This document shows positions 8,160 through 21,257 of a stretch of 64,000 nucleotides of DNA, piece by piece. How positions within the stretch are numbered: the stretch's first letter is position 1; every line of letters starts with the position of its first letter. The notes under the pieces were generated by a model. It was given only the letters and a program-made list of their open reading frames with translations, was not told the origin of the DNA and ran no database searches. The DNA lies in the NCBI RefSeq assembly GCF_001905735.1, contig NZ_LISW01000005.1, forward strand, positions 89,969 to 153,968. Reading direction: 5' to 3'. Source of the DNA: Streptomyces sp. CB01249. Its GTDB lineage: Bacteria; Actinomycetota; Actinomycetes; Streptomycetales; Streptomycetaceae. The translations under genes and the position numbers were made by a program.

Positions 8160-10295
8160 TCAACCGATGTCCACCGGATCCACCCGCACCCGAACCGCCC
8201 CCCCACCCCCACCGCGCGCCACGCGCGCAGCGCGCAACGCCGCAGCCAACGCCGCCCCACTCCCGGGCGGCACCCGCACCAGCGCCCGCTCCCAGACCTC
8301 CCCCGCCGGCGCCTCGAACGCCCGCCGGGGCCGCCCCGGCTCCGCGGCCGGCACCGGCACGGGCCCCAGCACCTCCGCGTCCCCGGGCAACCGCGCCCCC
8401 GCGAAGAACGCGGCCAGCGCCTCCGGCTCCCCCGTCACCGACGCCATCCGGGACACCGGCGGAAAGCCCAGCTCGGCCCGCTCCGCCAGCTCCCGCCGGG
8501 CGTGCCCGACCGGGTCCCAGCGGACCAGCGCCTGCACGGGCCGCAGCGTCGGCTCGGCGACGACCACCACCGTGCCGCCCTCCGGCCTCCCCCGGACCAG
8601 CGCGGCGGCGGACGTCCACCGGCGCAGCGCCTCCTCACCGGCGCGCAGGTCGGGCCGGCCGACCATCGCCCAGCCGTCGAGCAGGAGCGCCGCCGCGTAC
8701 CCGCCCCCCTCGGCGACCGGCTCGGCGCCCGGCGTGCTGACGACCAGCGCGGGCTGGTCCGGCACCGAGTCGAGGACATGGTCACGCCCCGACGTCCGCA
8801 CCGGCACCGCCGGGAACGCCCGGCCCAGCTCCTCGGCCGTGCGCCGGGCCCCCACGATCTGGGCGCGCAACCGCCGCCCCCCGCAGGCCACGCAGTGCCA
8901 GGACGTCTCGGCCCGCCCGCACCACGCGCAGTTCAGGTCCTGCTGGTCCGGCGCCTCCAGCGGCCCCGCGCACTGCCGGCAGCGGGCGGGCTCCCGGCAG
9001 CGTTCGCAGGCGAGCCGGGGGGCGTAACCCCGCCGGGGCACCTGGACCAGCACCGGCCCGGTGCGCAGCCCGTCCCGGACGGTCTGCCAGGCGAGGCTGG
9101 GCAGCCGGGCGGCCCGGGCAGCCCCGTCCCGCGCGAGCTCGCCGTCGCCCACGGTGCGGATGACGGGCGCCGCCACCCGCACCTGCTCCCGGTCGGCGCG
9201 CAGCGGCAGCGCCCACCCGCTCTCCACGAGCTGCGCGGCCTCCACCGTGCAGCTGACGGAGCCGAGCAGAAAGGCGCACCGGCCGTGCGTGGCCCGCAGC
9301 TCCAGGACCTCGCGGACATGCGGGAAGGGAGCGCGGTCGTCGCTGTGGCTGGAGTCACCGTCGTCCCAGACGACGACGAGCCCGAGGTCGGCGACGGGCG
9401 CGAACATCGCCGCCCTGGTCCCCACCACCGCCCGGACGGAGCCGCGCCGCACGGCGAGCCATTCCCGGTACCGCTTCCCGGGCCCGGAACCGGCGGTGAG
9501 CAGCGCGTGCCGCCCCTCGCCGAGCAGGGCGGTGAGCGCGGCGTCGACCCGGGCGGCGGTCCGCCCGTCGGGGACGACGACGAGGGCGCCGCGCCCGGAG
9601 GACAGGGTCGCGGCGACGGCGGTGGCGATCTCGGCGGGCCAGTGCGGTCCGGGCAGCGCGGTCCACACGGCCCGGGGGGCGCCCCCGCCGGCCAGCGCGG
9701 AGAGGAACGCGGGCCCCTGCGCGTACCGCTCCCAGCTCCCGGGGGCGGGGGGCGCGGGGGCGGGCAGGGGCGCGGGCGACGGCTTCGCCTCGGCCTGCGC
9801 GTTGCGCGGGGGGACGGCGAGCTGGAGGACGTCGGCGAGGCTGCCCGCGTACCGGTCGGCGACGGCGCGGGCGAGGGCGAGGAGGCCGGGGCCGAGGACC
9901 GGCTCGGGCGAGACGACGGAGGCGAGGGCGGCGAGCGCCCCGTTGTAGTCGGACTCGGCCAGCCGCTCGATGAGGAAGCCGTCCACGAGCCCGCCTCCCT
10001 CGCGCCGCCCGCCGCGCACATTGCGGCCCCCGGCGCCGAAGCGGACCCGGACGCGGACCCCGGGCTGCGCGTCGGCGTCCAGCTCCTCGGGGACGGCGTA
10101 GTCGAAGTACTGGTCGAGATGGAGCGCGCCCTTGTTGACGAGGACGCGGGCGACGGGCAGCTCCTTGGCGAGGGCGGCACCGCGCCAGGTGCGCGGCTTG
10201 GCGCGCGGCACGTCGGCCCGGCGGACGGCCTCCCGGATCAGCGCAAGCTGTTCCGGCGCCCCCGGCTCGTCGGACCGCTCGTTCTCGCTGCTCAC
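8160..10295 (-). CDS. priA: PriA-like primosomal protein N', degenerate helicase
   Basis: 711 aa from the GTG (VSSENERSDEP). The N-terminal 3' DNA-binding domain is clear (VARVLVNKGALHLDQYFDYAVP, about 45-65). The eight-cysteine zinc region is intact (CERC, CRQC, CAWC, CVAC pairs in the C-terminal half). The helicase core is degenerate: no GxxGxGKT Walker A is visible, and WDDGD stands where DEEH is expected. This matches the known actinobacterial PriA type, thought to load the primosome without helicase activity. Role: replication restart at stalled forks. A longer TTG start at 10325 would overlap the candidate promoter. A 3'-convergent small gene lies downstream. Confidence 0.9.
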   Translation of the reverse strand: MSSENERSDEPGAPEQLALIREAVRRADVPRAKPRTWRGAALAKELPVARVLVNKGALHLDQYFDYAVPEELDADAQPGVRVRVRFGAGGRNVRGGRREGGGLVDGFLIERLAESDYNGALAALASVVSPEPVLGPGLLALARAVADRYAGSLADVLQLAVPPRNAQAEAKPSPAPLPAPAPPAPGSWERYAQGPAFLSALAGGGAPRAVWTALPGPHWPAEIATAVAATLSSGRGALVVVPDGRTAARVDAALTALLGEGRHALLTAGSGPGKRYREWLAVRRGSVRAVVGTRAAMFAPVADLGLVVVWDDGDSSHSDDRAPFPHVREVLELRATHGRCAFLLGSVSCTVEAAQLVESGWALPLRADREQVRVAAPVIRTVGDGELARDGAARAARLPSLAWQTVRDGLRTGPVLVQVPRRGYAPRLACERCREPARCRQCAGPLEAPDQQDLNCAWCGRAETSWHCVACGGRRLRAQIVGARRTAEELGRAFPAVPVRTSGRDHVLDSVPDQPALVVSTPGAEPVAEGGGYAAALLLDGWAMVGRPDLRAGEEALRRWTSAAALVRGRPEGGTVVVVAEPTLRPVQALVRWDPVGHARRELAERAELGFPPVSRMASVTGEPEALAAFFAGARLPGDAEVLGPVPVPAAEPGRPRRAFEAPAGEVWERALVRVPPGSGAALAAALRAARVARGGGGGAVRVRVDPVDIG

Positions 10296-10302
10296 AGCTC
10301 CA

Positions 10303-10325
10303 TCCCTACCAGACGCCTCGGACAA
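10303..10325 (-). promoter_or_regulatory. Partial RecA-NDp-like promoter of priA
   Basis: TTGTCCGAG-N8-TAGGGA matches 7 of 9 in the -35-like box of the RecA-NDp consensus TTGTCRGTG-N8-TANNNT but lacks the final T. The -10-like hexamer ends 7 nt before the GTG start, the same geometry as at rarA. AGGGA and GGAG in this stretch could equally be a Shine-Dalgarno, so this is tentative. Confidence 0.35.
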
Positions 10326-10361
10326 CGGCGCCGCCCGTCCCCGTACCCCTCCGCCGTGAAA

Positions 10362-10402
10362 CGCCGGAGCCCGGACACCGTGACGGCGTCCGGGCTCCGG
10401 CG
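10362..10402 (-). terminator. Terminator downstream of metK
   Basis: 15-bp perfect stem (10362-10376 with 10388-10402), extended inside by three more pairs, 21 bp past the metK stop. Confidence 0.85.
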
Positions 10403-10422
10403 GATGACCGGCGTTGCGGTGC

Positions 10423-11646
10423 TTACAGACCGGCGGCGGCGCGCAGCGCGTCCACCCGGTCCGTGCGCTCCCAGGTGAAGTCGGGCAGCTCGCGGCCGAA
10501 GTGGCCGTACGCGGCGGTCTGCGCGTAGATCGGGCGCAGCAGGTCGAGGTCGCGGATGATCGCGGCCGGGCGGAGGTCGAAGACCTCGCCGATGGCGTGC
10601 TCGATCTTCTCGGTCTCGATCGCGGCGGTCCCGAAGGTCTCCACGAAGAGGCCCACCGGCTCGGCCTTGCCGATCGCGTACGCGACCTGGACCTCGCAGC
10701 GGGCGGCGAGACCTGCGGCGACGACGTTCTTGGCGACCCAGCGCATGGCGTAGGCGGCCGAGCGGTCCACCTTCGACGGGTCCTTGCCGGAGAAGGCGCC
10801 GCCGCCGTGGCGGGCCATGCCCCCGTAGGTGTCGATGATGATCTTGCGGCCGGTGAGACCGGCGTCGCCCATCGGGCCGCCGATCTCGAAGCGGCCGGTC
10901 GGGTTGACCAGCAGGCGGTAGCCCTCGGTGTCGAGCTTGATGCCGTCCTCGATGAGCTGGTTCAGCACGTGCTCGACCACGAACTCGCGGATGTCGGGCG
11001 CGAGCAGCGAGTCGAGGTCGATGTCGCTGGCGTGCTGCGAGGAGACGACGACCGTGTCGAGGCGGACGGCCTTGTCACCGTCGTACTCGATGGTGACCTG
11101 GGTCTTGCCGTCGGGGCGCAGGTACGGGATGGTCCCGTTCTTGCGGACCTCGGACAGCCGGCGGGAGAGCCGGTGCGCGAGGAAGATCGGCAGCGGCATG
11201 AGCTCGGGGGTCTCGTCGCAGGCGTAGCCGAACATCAGGCCCTGGTCGCCGGCGCCCTGCTTGTCGAGCTCGTCCTCCTTTTCTCCGCGGGAGGACCCCT
11301 CGACCCGCTTCTCGTAGGCGGTGTCGACGCCCTGGGCGATGTCCGGGGACTGGGCCCCGATGGACACCGAGACGCCGCAGGAGGCGCCGTCGAAGCCCTT
11401 CTTCGAGGAGTCGTAGCCGATCTCCAGGACCTTGTTGCGGACCAGCGTCGGAATATCGGCGTACGCCTTGGTCGTGACCTCACCCGCGACGTGCACGAGA
11501 CCGGTGGTGATCAGGGTCTCGACGGCGACGCGGGAGGACGGGTCCTCGCGCAGGAGCGCGTCGAGAATGGTGTCGCTGATCTGGTCGGCGATCTTGTCGG
11601 GGTGGCCCTCGGTCACGGACTCCGAGGTGAAGAGACGGCGGGACAC
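10423..11646 (-). CDS. metK: S-adenosylmethionine synthetase
   Basis: 407 aa from the GTG giving VSRRLFTSESVTEGHPDK; GGGAG lies just upstream. It makes SAM from Met and ATP. Signature motifs: GHPDKIADQISD (about 14-25, ATP/Met binding), GAGDQGLMFGYA (about 128), the phosphate loop GGGAFSGKDPSKVDRS and the closing DFTWE. In Streptomyces, SAM supply also affects antibiotic production and sporulation. Transcribed alone: 240 bp separate it from coaBC and a terminator follows. No SAM riboswitch consensus is visible in the leader. Confidence 0.97.
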   Translation of the reverse strand: MSRRLFTSESVTEGHPDKIADQISDTILDALLREDPSSRVAVETLITTGLVHVAGEVTTKAYADIPTLVRNKVLEIGYDSSKKGFDGASCGVSVSIGAQSPDIAQGVDTAYEKRVEGSSRGEKEDELDKQGAGDQGLMFGYACDETPELMPLPIFLAHRLSRRLSEVRKNGTIPYLRPDGKTQVTIEYDGDKAVRLDTVVVSSQHASDIDLDSLLAPDIREFVVEHVLNQLIEDGIKLDTEGYRLLVNPTGRFEIGGPMGDAGLTGRKIIIDTYGGMARHGGGAFSGKDPSKVDRSAAYAMRWVAKNVVAAGLAARCEVQVAYAIGKAEPVGLFVETFGTAAIETEKIEHAIGEVFDLRPAAIIRDLDLLRPIYAQTAAYGHFGRELPDFTWERTDRVDALRAAAGL

Positions 11647-11730
11647 ATCGCTCCCTGGGGTTGCAGCGGCTGCTGGCTGATCATTGGCCGGACGGTCCGG
11701 GAGCTGCGCCCGGCACGGTCCAGGGAGCAG

Positions 11731-11759
11731 TTTATCGGTCGGCTCCGGCCGGCGGACAA
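11731..11759 (-). promoter_or_regulatory. Candidate metK promoter
   Basis: TTGTCC (11754-11759) and GATAAA (11731-11736), both read on the minus strand, are spaced by 17 nt and resemble a housekeeping sigma promoter. The predicted leader is about 80 nt. Confidence 0.5.
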
Positions 11760-11885
11760 CGTGTCTCGCCCTTTGGCCGTCCTGTGACGCGTTCCACCAG
11801 GTCCGGAAGGCCCCGGAAGCCTGTTGCCGCAAGGTCCGGGACCGTGTCGCGGGGGTGTTGGCGGCCCCGGCGTGTCACCTGAAAT

Positions 11886-13088
11886 TCATCCGAGGCGCGC
11901 CGCGACCAGGTCCCACACCGTGTCGGCCAGGGCCTCCTTGGGCCCGTACGGGACGGGGGTCTCGGTGCCGTCGGCGGCGAGCACCACGGCCTCGTTCTCC
12001 TCGGAGCCGAAGGTCTTGCGCTCCCCGACCTCGTTGACCACCAGCAGGTCGCAGCCCTTGCGGCGGAGCTTCTGGCGGCCGTTGGCCAGGACGTCGTCGG
12101 TCTCGGCGGCGAACCCGACGACGATCTGCCCGGGCGTGGCGCGCTCGGCGGAGACCTCGGCGAGGATGTCCGGGTTGCGGACCAGGGCGATCGGGGCGGG
12201 CTCCTGGCCGTCCTTCTTCTTGATCTTGCCGGTGGCGTACTCGGCGGGCCGGAAGTCGGCGACGGCGGCCGCCATGACCACCACGTCGGCGTCCCGGGCC
12301 GCCTTCAGCACGGCCTCGCGCAGCTGGGTCGCGGTTCCGGCGCGGACGACGTCGGCGCCGGACGGGTCGGGCAGCCCGGTGTTGGCCTCGACCAGGGTGA
12401 CCCGGGCGCCGCGCGCGACGGCGGTGCGGGCGAGCGCGTAGCCCTGCTTGCCGGAGGAGCGGTTGCCGAGGTAGCGGACCGGGTCGAGGGGTTCCCTCGT
12501 ACCGCCGGCGCTGATCACCACATGGCGGCCCGCGAGGTCGGGGGCGGCCGTGCCCCGGGCGAGGACCCGGCGGCAGACCTCGTAGATCTCGCCCGGGTCG
12601 GGGAGACGGCCCTTGCCGGTGTCGACGCCGGTGAGGCGGCCGACGGCGGGCTCGATGACGACGGCGCCCCGGCGGCGCAGCGTCGCGACGTTCTCCTGGG
12701 TGGCCGGGTGCTCCCACATCTCGGTGTGCATGGCCGGGGCGAAGACGACCGGACAGCGGGCGGTGAGCAGGGTGTTGGTGAGCAGGTCGTCGGCGAGGCC
12801 GTGGGCGGCCTTGGCCAGCATGTCGGCGGTGGCGGGAGCGACGACGACGAGGTCGGCGTGCTGCCCGATCCGGACGTGCGGCACCTCGTGGACGTCGTTC
12901 CAGACCTCGGTGGAGACGGGGTGTCCCGAGAGCGCCGACCAGGTGGCGGCGCCGACGAAGTGGAGGGCGGACGCGGTGGGGACGACCCGTACGTCGTGGC
13001 CGGACTCGGTCAGCCGGCGCAGCAGCTCGCACGCCTTGTACGCGGCGATGCCGCCGCTGACCCCCAGAACGACCTTCGGCTTGTCCAC
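11886..13088 (-). CDS. coaBC: Bifunctional PPC decarboxylase / PPC synthetase
   Basis: 400 aa from the GTG (VDKPKVVLGVSGG) with a GGGGAGA Shine-Dalgarno. It performs two coenzyme A steps: Cys ligation to 4'-phosphopantothenate (CoaB, C-terminal) and FMN-dependent decarboxylation (CoaC, N-terminal, about 1-185). The CoaC substrate clamp reads PAMHTEMW, with His where most bacteria have Asn (PxMNxxMW). The CoaB half starts HVVISAGGTREPLDPVR and includes NRSSGKQG. It is transcribed after rpoZ with a 147-bp gap that contains the rpoZ terminator. Confidence 0.95.
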   Translation of the reverse strand: MDKPKVVLGVSGGIAAYKACELLRRLTESGHDVRVVPTASALHFVGAATWSALSGHPVSTEVWNDVHEVPHVRIGQHADLVVVAPATADMLAKAAHGLADDLLTNTLLTARCPVVFAPAMHTEMWEHPATQENVATLRRRGAVVIEPAVGRLTGVDTGKGRLPDPGEIYEVCRRVLARGTAAPDLAGRHVVISAGGTREPLDPVRYLGNRSSGKQGYALARTAVARGARVTLVEANTGLPDPSGADVVRAGTATQLREAVLKAARDADVVVMAAAVADFRPAEYATGKIKKKDGQEPAPIALVRNPDILAEVSAERATPGQIVVGFAAETDDVLANGRQKLRRKGCDLLVVNEVGERKTFGSEENEAVVLAADGTETPVPYGPKEALADTVWDLVAARLG

Positions 13089-13179
13089 TGCGTCTCCCCG
13101 CACTCGGTTACGCACCCTGCGTACGTACGCCTCCATGCTGCCTCACGGGTACGCGCACCGGACGGTCGGCCCGGAGACA

Positions 13180-13217
13180 CACCTCGGGCCCGGCGGATGT
13201 CCGCCGGGCCCGAGGTG
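13180..13217 (-). terminator. Terminator downstream of rpoZ
   Basis: Perfect inverted repeat with arms 13180-13197 and 13200-13217 (inner pairs must open to form a loop), 18 bp after the rpoZ stop and before coaBC. Confidence 0.85.
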
Positions 13218-13235
13218 AAGGTGCGTCTTCGCTGC

Positions 13236-13508
13236 TTACTGCGCGGGGCCCTCGATGGCCTCGGACGTGAGCAGGCCCGCGTTGATCTCGCGGAGCGCGA
13301 TCGAGAGCGGCTTCTCGTGCACGTGGGTGTCGACGAGCGGACCGACGTACTCGAGGAGGCCCTCACCGAGCTGCGAGTAGTACGCGTTGATCTGGCGCGC
13401 GCGCTTGGCGGCGTAGATCACGAGGCTGTACTTCGAGTCGGTTGCTTCGAGGAGCTCATCAATCGGCGGGTTGATGATGCCCTCGGGCGTGGTGATGGAA
13501 GAGGACAC
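13236..13508 (-). CDS. rpoZ: RNA polymerase omega subunit
   Basis: 90 aa from the GTG (VSSSITTPEGI), preceded by GGAAGG at suitable spacing. The conserved omega core is seen in LLEATDSKYSLVIYAAKRARQI. It assists beta' folding and RNA polymerase assembly. It follows gmk by 82 bp in the same orientation; gmk-rpoZ-coaBC is a common bacterial order. Confidence 0.96.
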   Translation of the reverse strand: MSSSITTPEGIINPPIDELLEATDSKYSLVIYAAKRARQINAYYSQLGEGLLEYVGPLVDTHVHEKPLSIALREINAGLLTSEAIEGPAQ

Positions 13509-13590
13509 GCTCTGCCTTCCGAAGGGGATGAAGATCAAAGAATTCTTTGACAGTCAGGGGCTTTGGTGCCGGGCCCCCGCTGCCGGTGTT

Positions 13591-14208
13591 TCACTCGCCG
13601 GCGGCGCGGTGGCCGGAAGCCTCCAGCATCAAGGCTAGCAGCTCACGTGCCACGTCCTCGACGGAGGTGTTGACGAGCGTCGTATCGAACTCCGCTTCGG
13701 CGGCCAGTTCCACCTTGGCGGCACCGAGCCGGCGTTCGATGACCTCGGGCGCCTCGGTCCCTCGGCCGGTGAGCCGGCGGACCAGCTCCTCCCAGCTCGG
13801 CGGGGCGAGGAAGACCAGCTGGGCGTCGGCCATCGACTGGCGGACCAGCCGGGCGCCCTGGAGGTCGATCTCCAGGAGCACCGGCTCCCCCGCCTCCAGC
13901 CGCTCCTGCACGGCGCGGCGCGGCGTGCCGTAGCGGTTGCCGGCGAACTCGGCCCACTCCAGCAGCTCACCGTTGGCGATCAGCTTGTCGAACTCCTCGT
14001 CGTCCACGAAGAAGTAGTGGACGCCGTTGCGTTCGCCGGGGCGGGGCTTGCGGGTCGTCGCCGACACCGAGAGCCACACCTCGGGGTGGACCTTGCGCAT
14101 ATGTGCGACGACCGTGCTCTTGCCGACCCCCGAGGGGCCGGAGAGCACGGTCAGCCGCGGACGTACGTCCGGGGGTACGGGGGACGTCCCCCGGGATGTT
14201 GCAGCCAT
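13591..14208 (-). CDS. gmk: Guanylate kinase
   Basis: 205 aa; phosphorylates GMP to GDP. P-loop SGPSGVGKSTV at about residues 24-34; the GMP-binding region SVSATTRKPRPGE and YFFVDDEEF follow; the lid contains RRLTGRGTE. ATG start. It follows the sihF gene by 38 bp, so the two may be co-transcribed. Confidence 0.96.
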   Translation of the reverse strand: MAATSRGTSPVPPDVRPRLTVLSGPSGVGKSTVVAHMRKVHPEVWLSVSATTRKPRPGERNGVHYFFVDDEEFDKLIANGELLEWAEFAGNRYGTPRRAVQERLEAGEPVLLEIDLQGARLVRQSMADAQLVFLAPPSWEELVRRLTGRGTEAPEVIERRLGAAKVELAAEAEFDTTLVNTSVEDVARELLALMLEASGHRAAGE

Positions 14209-14246
14209 GGAGCGATTATCCAGGTTCTCAGGGGTGCCTGAGAACG

Positions 14247-14570
14247 TCAGGCGGCGGTGCCGCCGAACTCGCGCTCCAGGGATGCGATCTGGTTGGAGCC
14301 AAGACCCCGCACACGACGGCTCTCGGAGATGCCGAGCCGCTCCATGATCTGCTTGGCACGGACCTTGCCCACACCGGGCAGGGACTCCAGCAGGGCGGAG
14401 ACCTTCATCTTGCCGATGACGTCGTTCTCCTGGCCCGACTTGATGACCTCGTGGAGGGAGGCGCCGGAGTGCTTGAGTCGATTCTTGACCTCGGCCCGCT
14501 CCCGGCGAGCCGCGGCGGCCTTTTCGAGCGCGGCTGCGCGCTGTTCAGGGGTAAGGGGCGGAAGAGCCAC
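14247..14570 (-). CDS. sihF: Actinobacterial integration host factor (sIHF/mIHF)
   Basis: 107 aa from the GTG (VALPPLTPEQRAAAL). A long basic N-terminal helix is followed by a helix-two-turn-helix DNA-binding region (LLESLPGVGKVRAKQIMERLGI). This family is unrelated to HU-type IHF; it binds DNA without strong sequence specificity and, in S. coelicolor, affects nucleoid compaction, sporulation and antibiotic output. Longer in-frame extensions exist but the 107-aa form matches the family. It lies just upstream of gmk. Confidence 0.94.
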   Translation of the reverse strand: MALPPLTPEQRAAALEKAAAARRERAEVKNRLKHSGASLHEVIKSGQENDVIGKMKVSALLESLPGVGKVRAKQIMERLGISESRRVRGLGSNQIASLEREFGGTAA

Positions 14571-14719
14571 GCCTACGTCACCTCGGATGTCGATCTGTCG
14601 GATACGGACCGGTGAGGCGGCGGGATCGCCCCTCACCTGCTGAGCCGCGAACACCCCGTGCGCGTCGGCTCTCGACGGAGACTAGCGGCCAAGGCCGCCG
14701 GAGTCAGCGAGAACAGACG

Positions 14720-14755
14720 AAAAGTCCTGGTCAGCCTCTGCCGACCAGGACTTTT
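14720..14755 (-). terminator. Terminator at the end of the pyr cluster
   Basis: Perfect 13-bp stem (14720-14732 with 14743-14755) and 10-nt loop, 61 bp beyond the pyrF stop; on the minus strand the stem ends in CTTTT. Confidence 0.85.
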
Positions 14756-14815
14756 CAGGCATAACCACCGAGTTTTTTCGTCAGGATTCCGTCAACACAC
14801 GGTTACGTGGCAGGG

Positions 14816-15651
14816 TCAGCGGTCCGAGACGGCCGCGCGGACCTCGTCCGCGAACCGTCCGGCGGCCTCGCGCAGCCCCGCCACGTCCGGGCCGTGGCGC
14901 AGCACGCCCCGGCTCACGCTGGGCACCACATTGCGGACCGCGTCGCCGAAGACGCCCGGCAGATCGGCCGGGGTCGCCCCCTGCGCGCCGATGCCCGGGG
15001 CGAGCAGCGGCCCGTTGATCGCGAGGTCCACGCCCGCGTCGCCCAGCGTGGCGCCGACGACCGCGCCGACCGAGCCGAGCGGGGCGGCGCCCGCGTTCTC
15101 GGCGGCCATGTGGTCGAGCATCAGCTGCGCCAGCGGACGGCCGTCGGCAGCGGTGGCGCGCTGCACCTCGGCGCCCTCCGGGTTGGAGGTCAGCGCGAGG
15201 ACGAAGACACCGGCGCCGGAGACCGCCGCCGCGTCGAGCGCGGGCCGCAGCGAGCCGAAGCCGAGGTACGGCGAGACGGTGACCGCGTCCGAGAACAGCG
15301 GCGAGTCCTTGTCCAGGTAGGTCGCCGCGTAGGCGCCCATGGTGGAGCCGATGTCGCCGCGCTTGGCGTCCATCAGGACCAGGGCACCGGCCGCGCGCGC
15401 CTCCTCGACGGCCTTCTCCAGGACGGCGATGCCGCGCGAGCCGAACCGCTCGAAGAACGCGGACTGCGGCTTGAGCACGGCGACCCGGTCGGCCAGCGCC
15501 TCGACGACCGTACGGGTGAAGCGCTCCAGGCCCGTCACGTCGTCGGGGAGCCCCCAGGCGCTGAGCAGGGAGGCGTGCGGGTCGATGCCGACGCAGAGCG
15601 GGCCTCGGGTGTCCATGGCGTGGCGCAGCCGGGCGCCGAAGGGTTCCAGGG

Positions 15652-15655
<4 letters not shown>
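14816..15655 (-). CDS. pyrF: Orotidine 5'-phosphate decarboxylase
   Basis: 279 aa, mycobacterial/actinobacterial (type 2) OMP decarboxylase; last step to UMP. The catalytic segment VLMDAKRGDIGST carries the Lys-Asp network (about residue 95). GPLLAPGIGAQGATP binds phosphate near the C-terminus. Start ATG overlaps the pyrD stop (ATGA), so translation is coupled. Last gene of the pyrimidine cluster, followed by a terminator. Confidence 0.96.
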
Positions 15656-16761
<1,106 letters not shown>

Positions 16762-16780
16762 CACGGTGTCCTCATGAAGA

Positions 16781-16806
16781 GGGGGACACCGTTTCCGGTG
16801 TCCCCC
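16781..16806 (-). terminator. Stem-loop between carB and pyrD
   Basis: Perfect 11-bp stem (16781-16791 with 16796-16806) and TTTC loop within the 55-bp carB-pyrD gap. Without a U tract it may reduce read-through or protect the carB 3' end rather than end the operon. Confidence 0.6.
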
Positions 16807-16816
16807 TGTGGGCTTC

Positions 16817-20117
<3,301 letters not shown>

Positions 20118-20125
<8 letters not shown>

Positions 20126-21257
20126 GCTGGCCCTCCATCAGGGAAACGAAGCGGTCGAAGAGGTACGCGGCGTCGTGCGGGCCGGCGGCCGCCTCGGGGT
20201 GGTACTGGACGCTGAAGGCCGGCCGGTCGAGCAGCTGAAGGCCCTCGACCACCTGGTCGTTCAGGCATACGTGGGAGACCTCGGCGCGCCCGTAGGCGGT
20301 GTCGGAGACCTTGTCGAGGGGGGCGTCGACGGCGAAGCCGTGGTTGTGCGCGGTGACCTCGACCTTGCCGGTCGAGCGGTCCTGCACGGGCTGGTTGATG
20401 CCGCGGTGGCCGTACTTCAGCTTGTACGTGCCGAAGCCGAGCGCGCGGCCCAGGATCTGGTTGCCGAAGCAGATGCCGAAGAGCGGGGTCTGCCGCTCCA
20501 GGACGCCCTGCATCAGCGCGACGGGGTGGTCGGCGGTGGAGGGGTCGCCGGGGCCGTTGGAGAAGAAGACGCCGTCCGGGGCGACCGCGTAGACCTCCTC
20601 CAGGGTGGCGGTGGCGGGCAGCACGTGGACCTCGATGCCGCGCTCGGCCATCCGGTGCGGGGTCATGCCCTTGATGCCGAGGTCGACCGCGGCGACCGTG
20701 AACTTCTTGGTCCCGATCGCGGGGACGACGTACGCCTCCTTGGTGGCGACCTCCGCGGACAGGTCGGCGCCCTTCATCTCGGGGGCCTCCTGGACGCGGG
20801 CCAGCATCGCCGCCTCGTCGGCGACCGCGTCGCCGGAGAAGATGCCGACGCGCATGGCGCCGCGCTCGCGCAGGTGGCGGGTGAGGGCGCGGGTGTCGAT
20901 GCCGCTGATGCCGACGACGCCCTGGTTCGCCAGCTCCTCGTCGAGGGTGCGGCGGGAGCGCCAGTTGGAGGGGGTGCGGGCGGGGTCGCGGACGACGTAG
21001 CCGGAGACCCAGATCCGCTTCGACTCGGGGTCCTCGTCGTTGACGCCGGTGTTGCCGACGTGCGGGGCGGTCATCACGACGACCTGGCGGTGGTACGAGG
21101 GGTCGGTCAGCGTCTCCTGGTAGCCGGTCATGCCGGTGGAGAAGACCGCCTCGCCGAAGGTCTCCCCCACAGCCCCGTAGGCGCGGCCGCGGAAGATGCG
21201 GCCGTCCTCCAGGACGAGTACGGCGGGAACCTGGGCTCCCCGGGTGGAGGTCGTCAT
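20118..21257 (-). CDS. carA: Carbamoyl phosphate synthase small subunit (glutaminase)
   Basis: 379 aa from the ATG (MTTSTRGAQVP), which overlaps the preceding stop by 4 nt. N-terminal CPSase small-chain domain (about 1-150), then a class I glutamine amidotransferase with nucleophile Cys in GICFGNQ (about 262) and the catalytic His in YHPEA (about 352). It supplies ammonia through the tunnel to CarB. Upstream in-frame extension is not supported. Confidence 0.97.

Noticed and set aside
11647..11885. SAM riboswitch in the metK leader
   Set aside because: No match to SAM-I or SAM-IV conserved core by eye; only a promoter-like element is seen.
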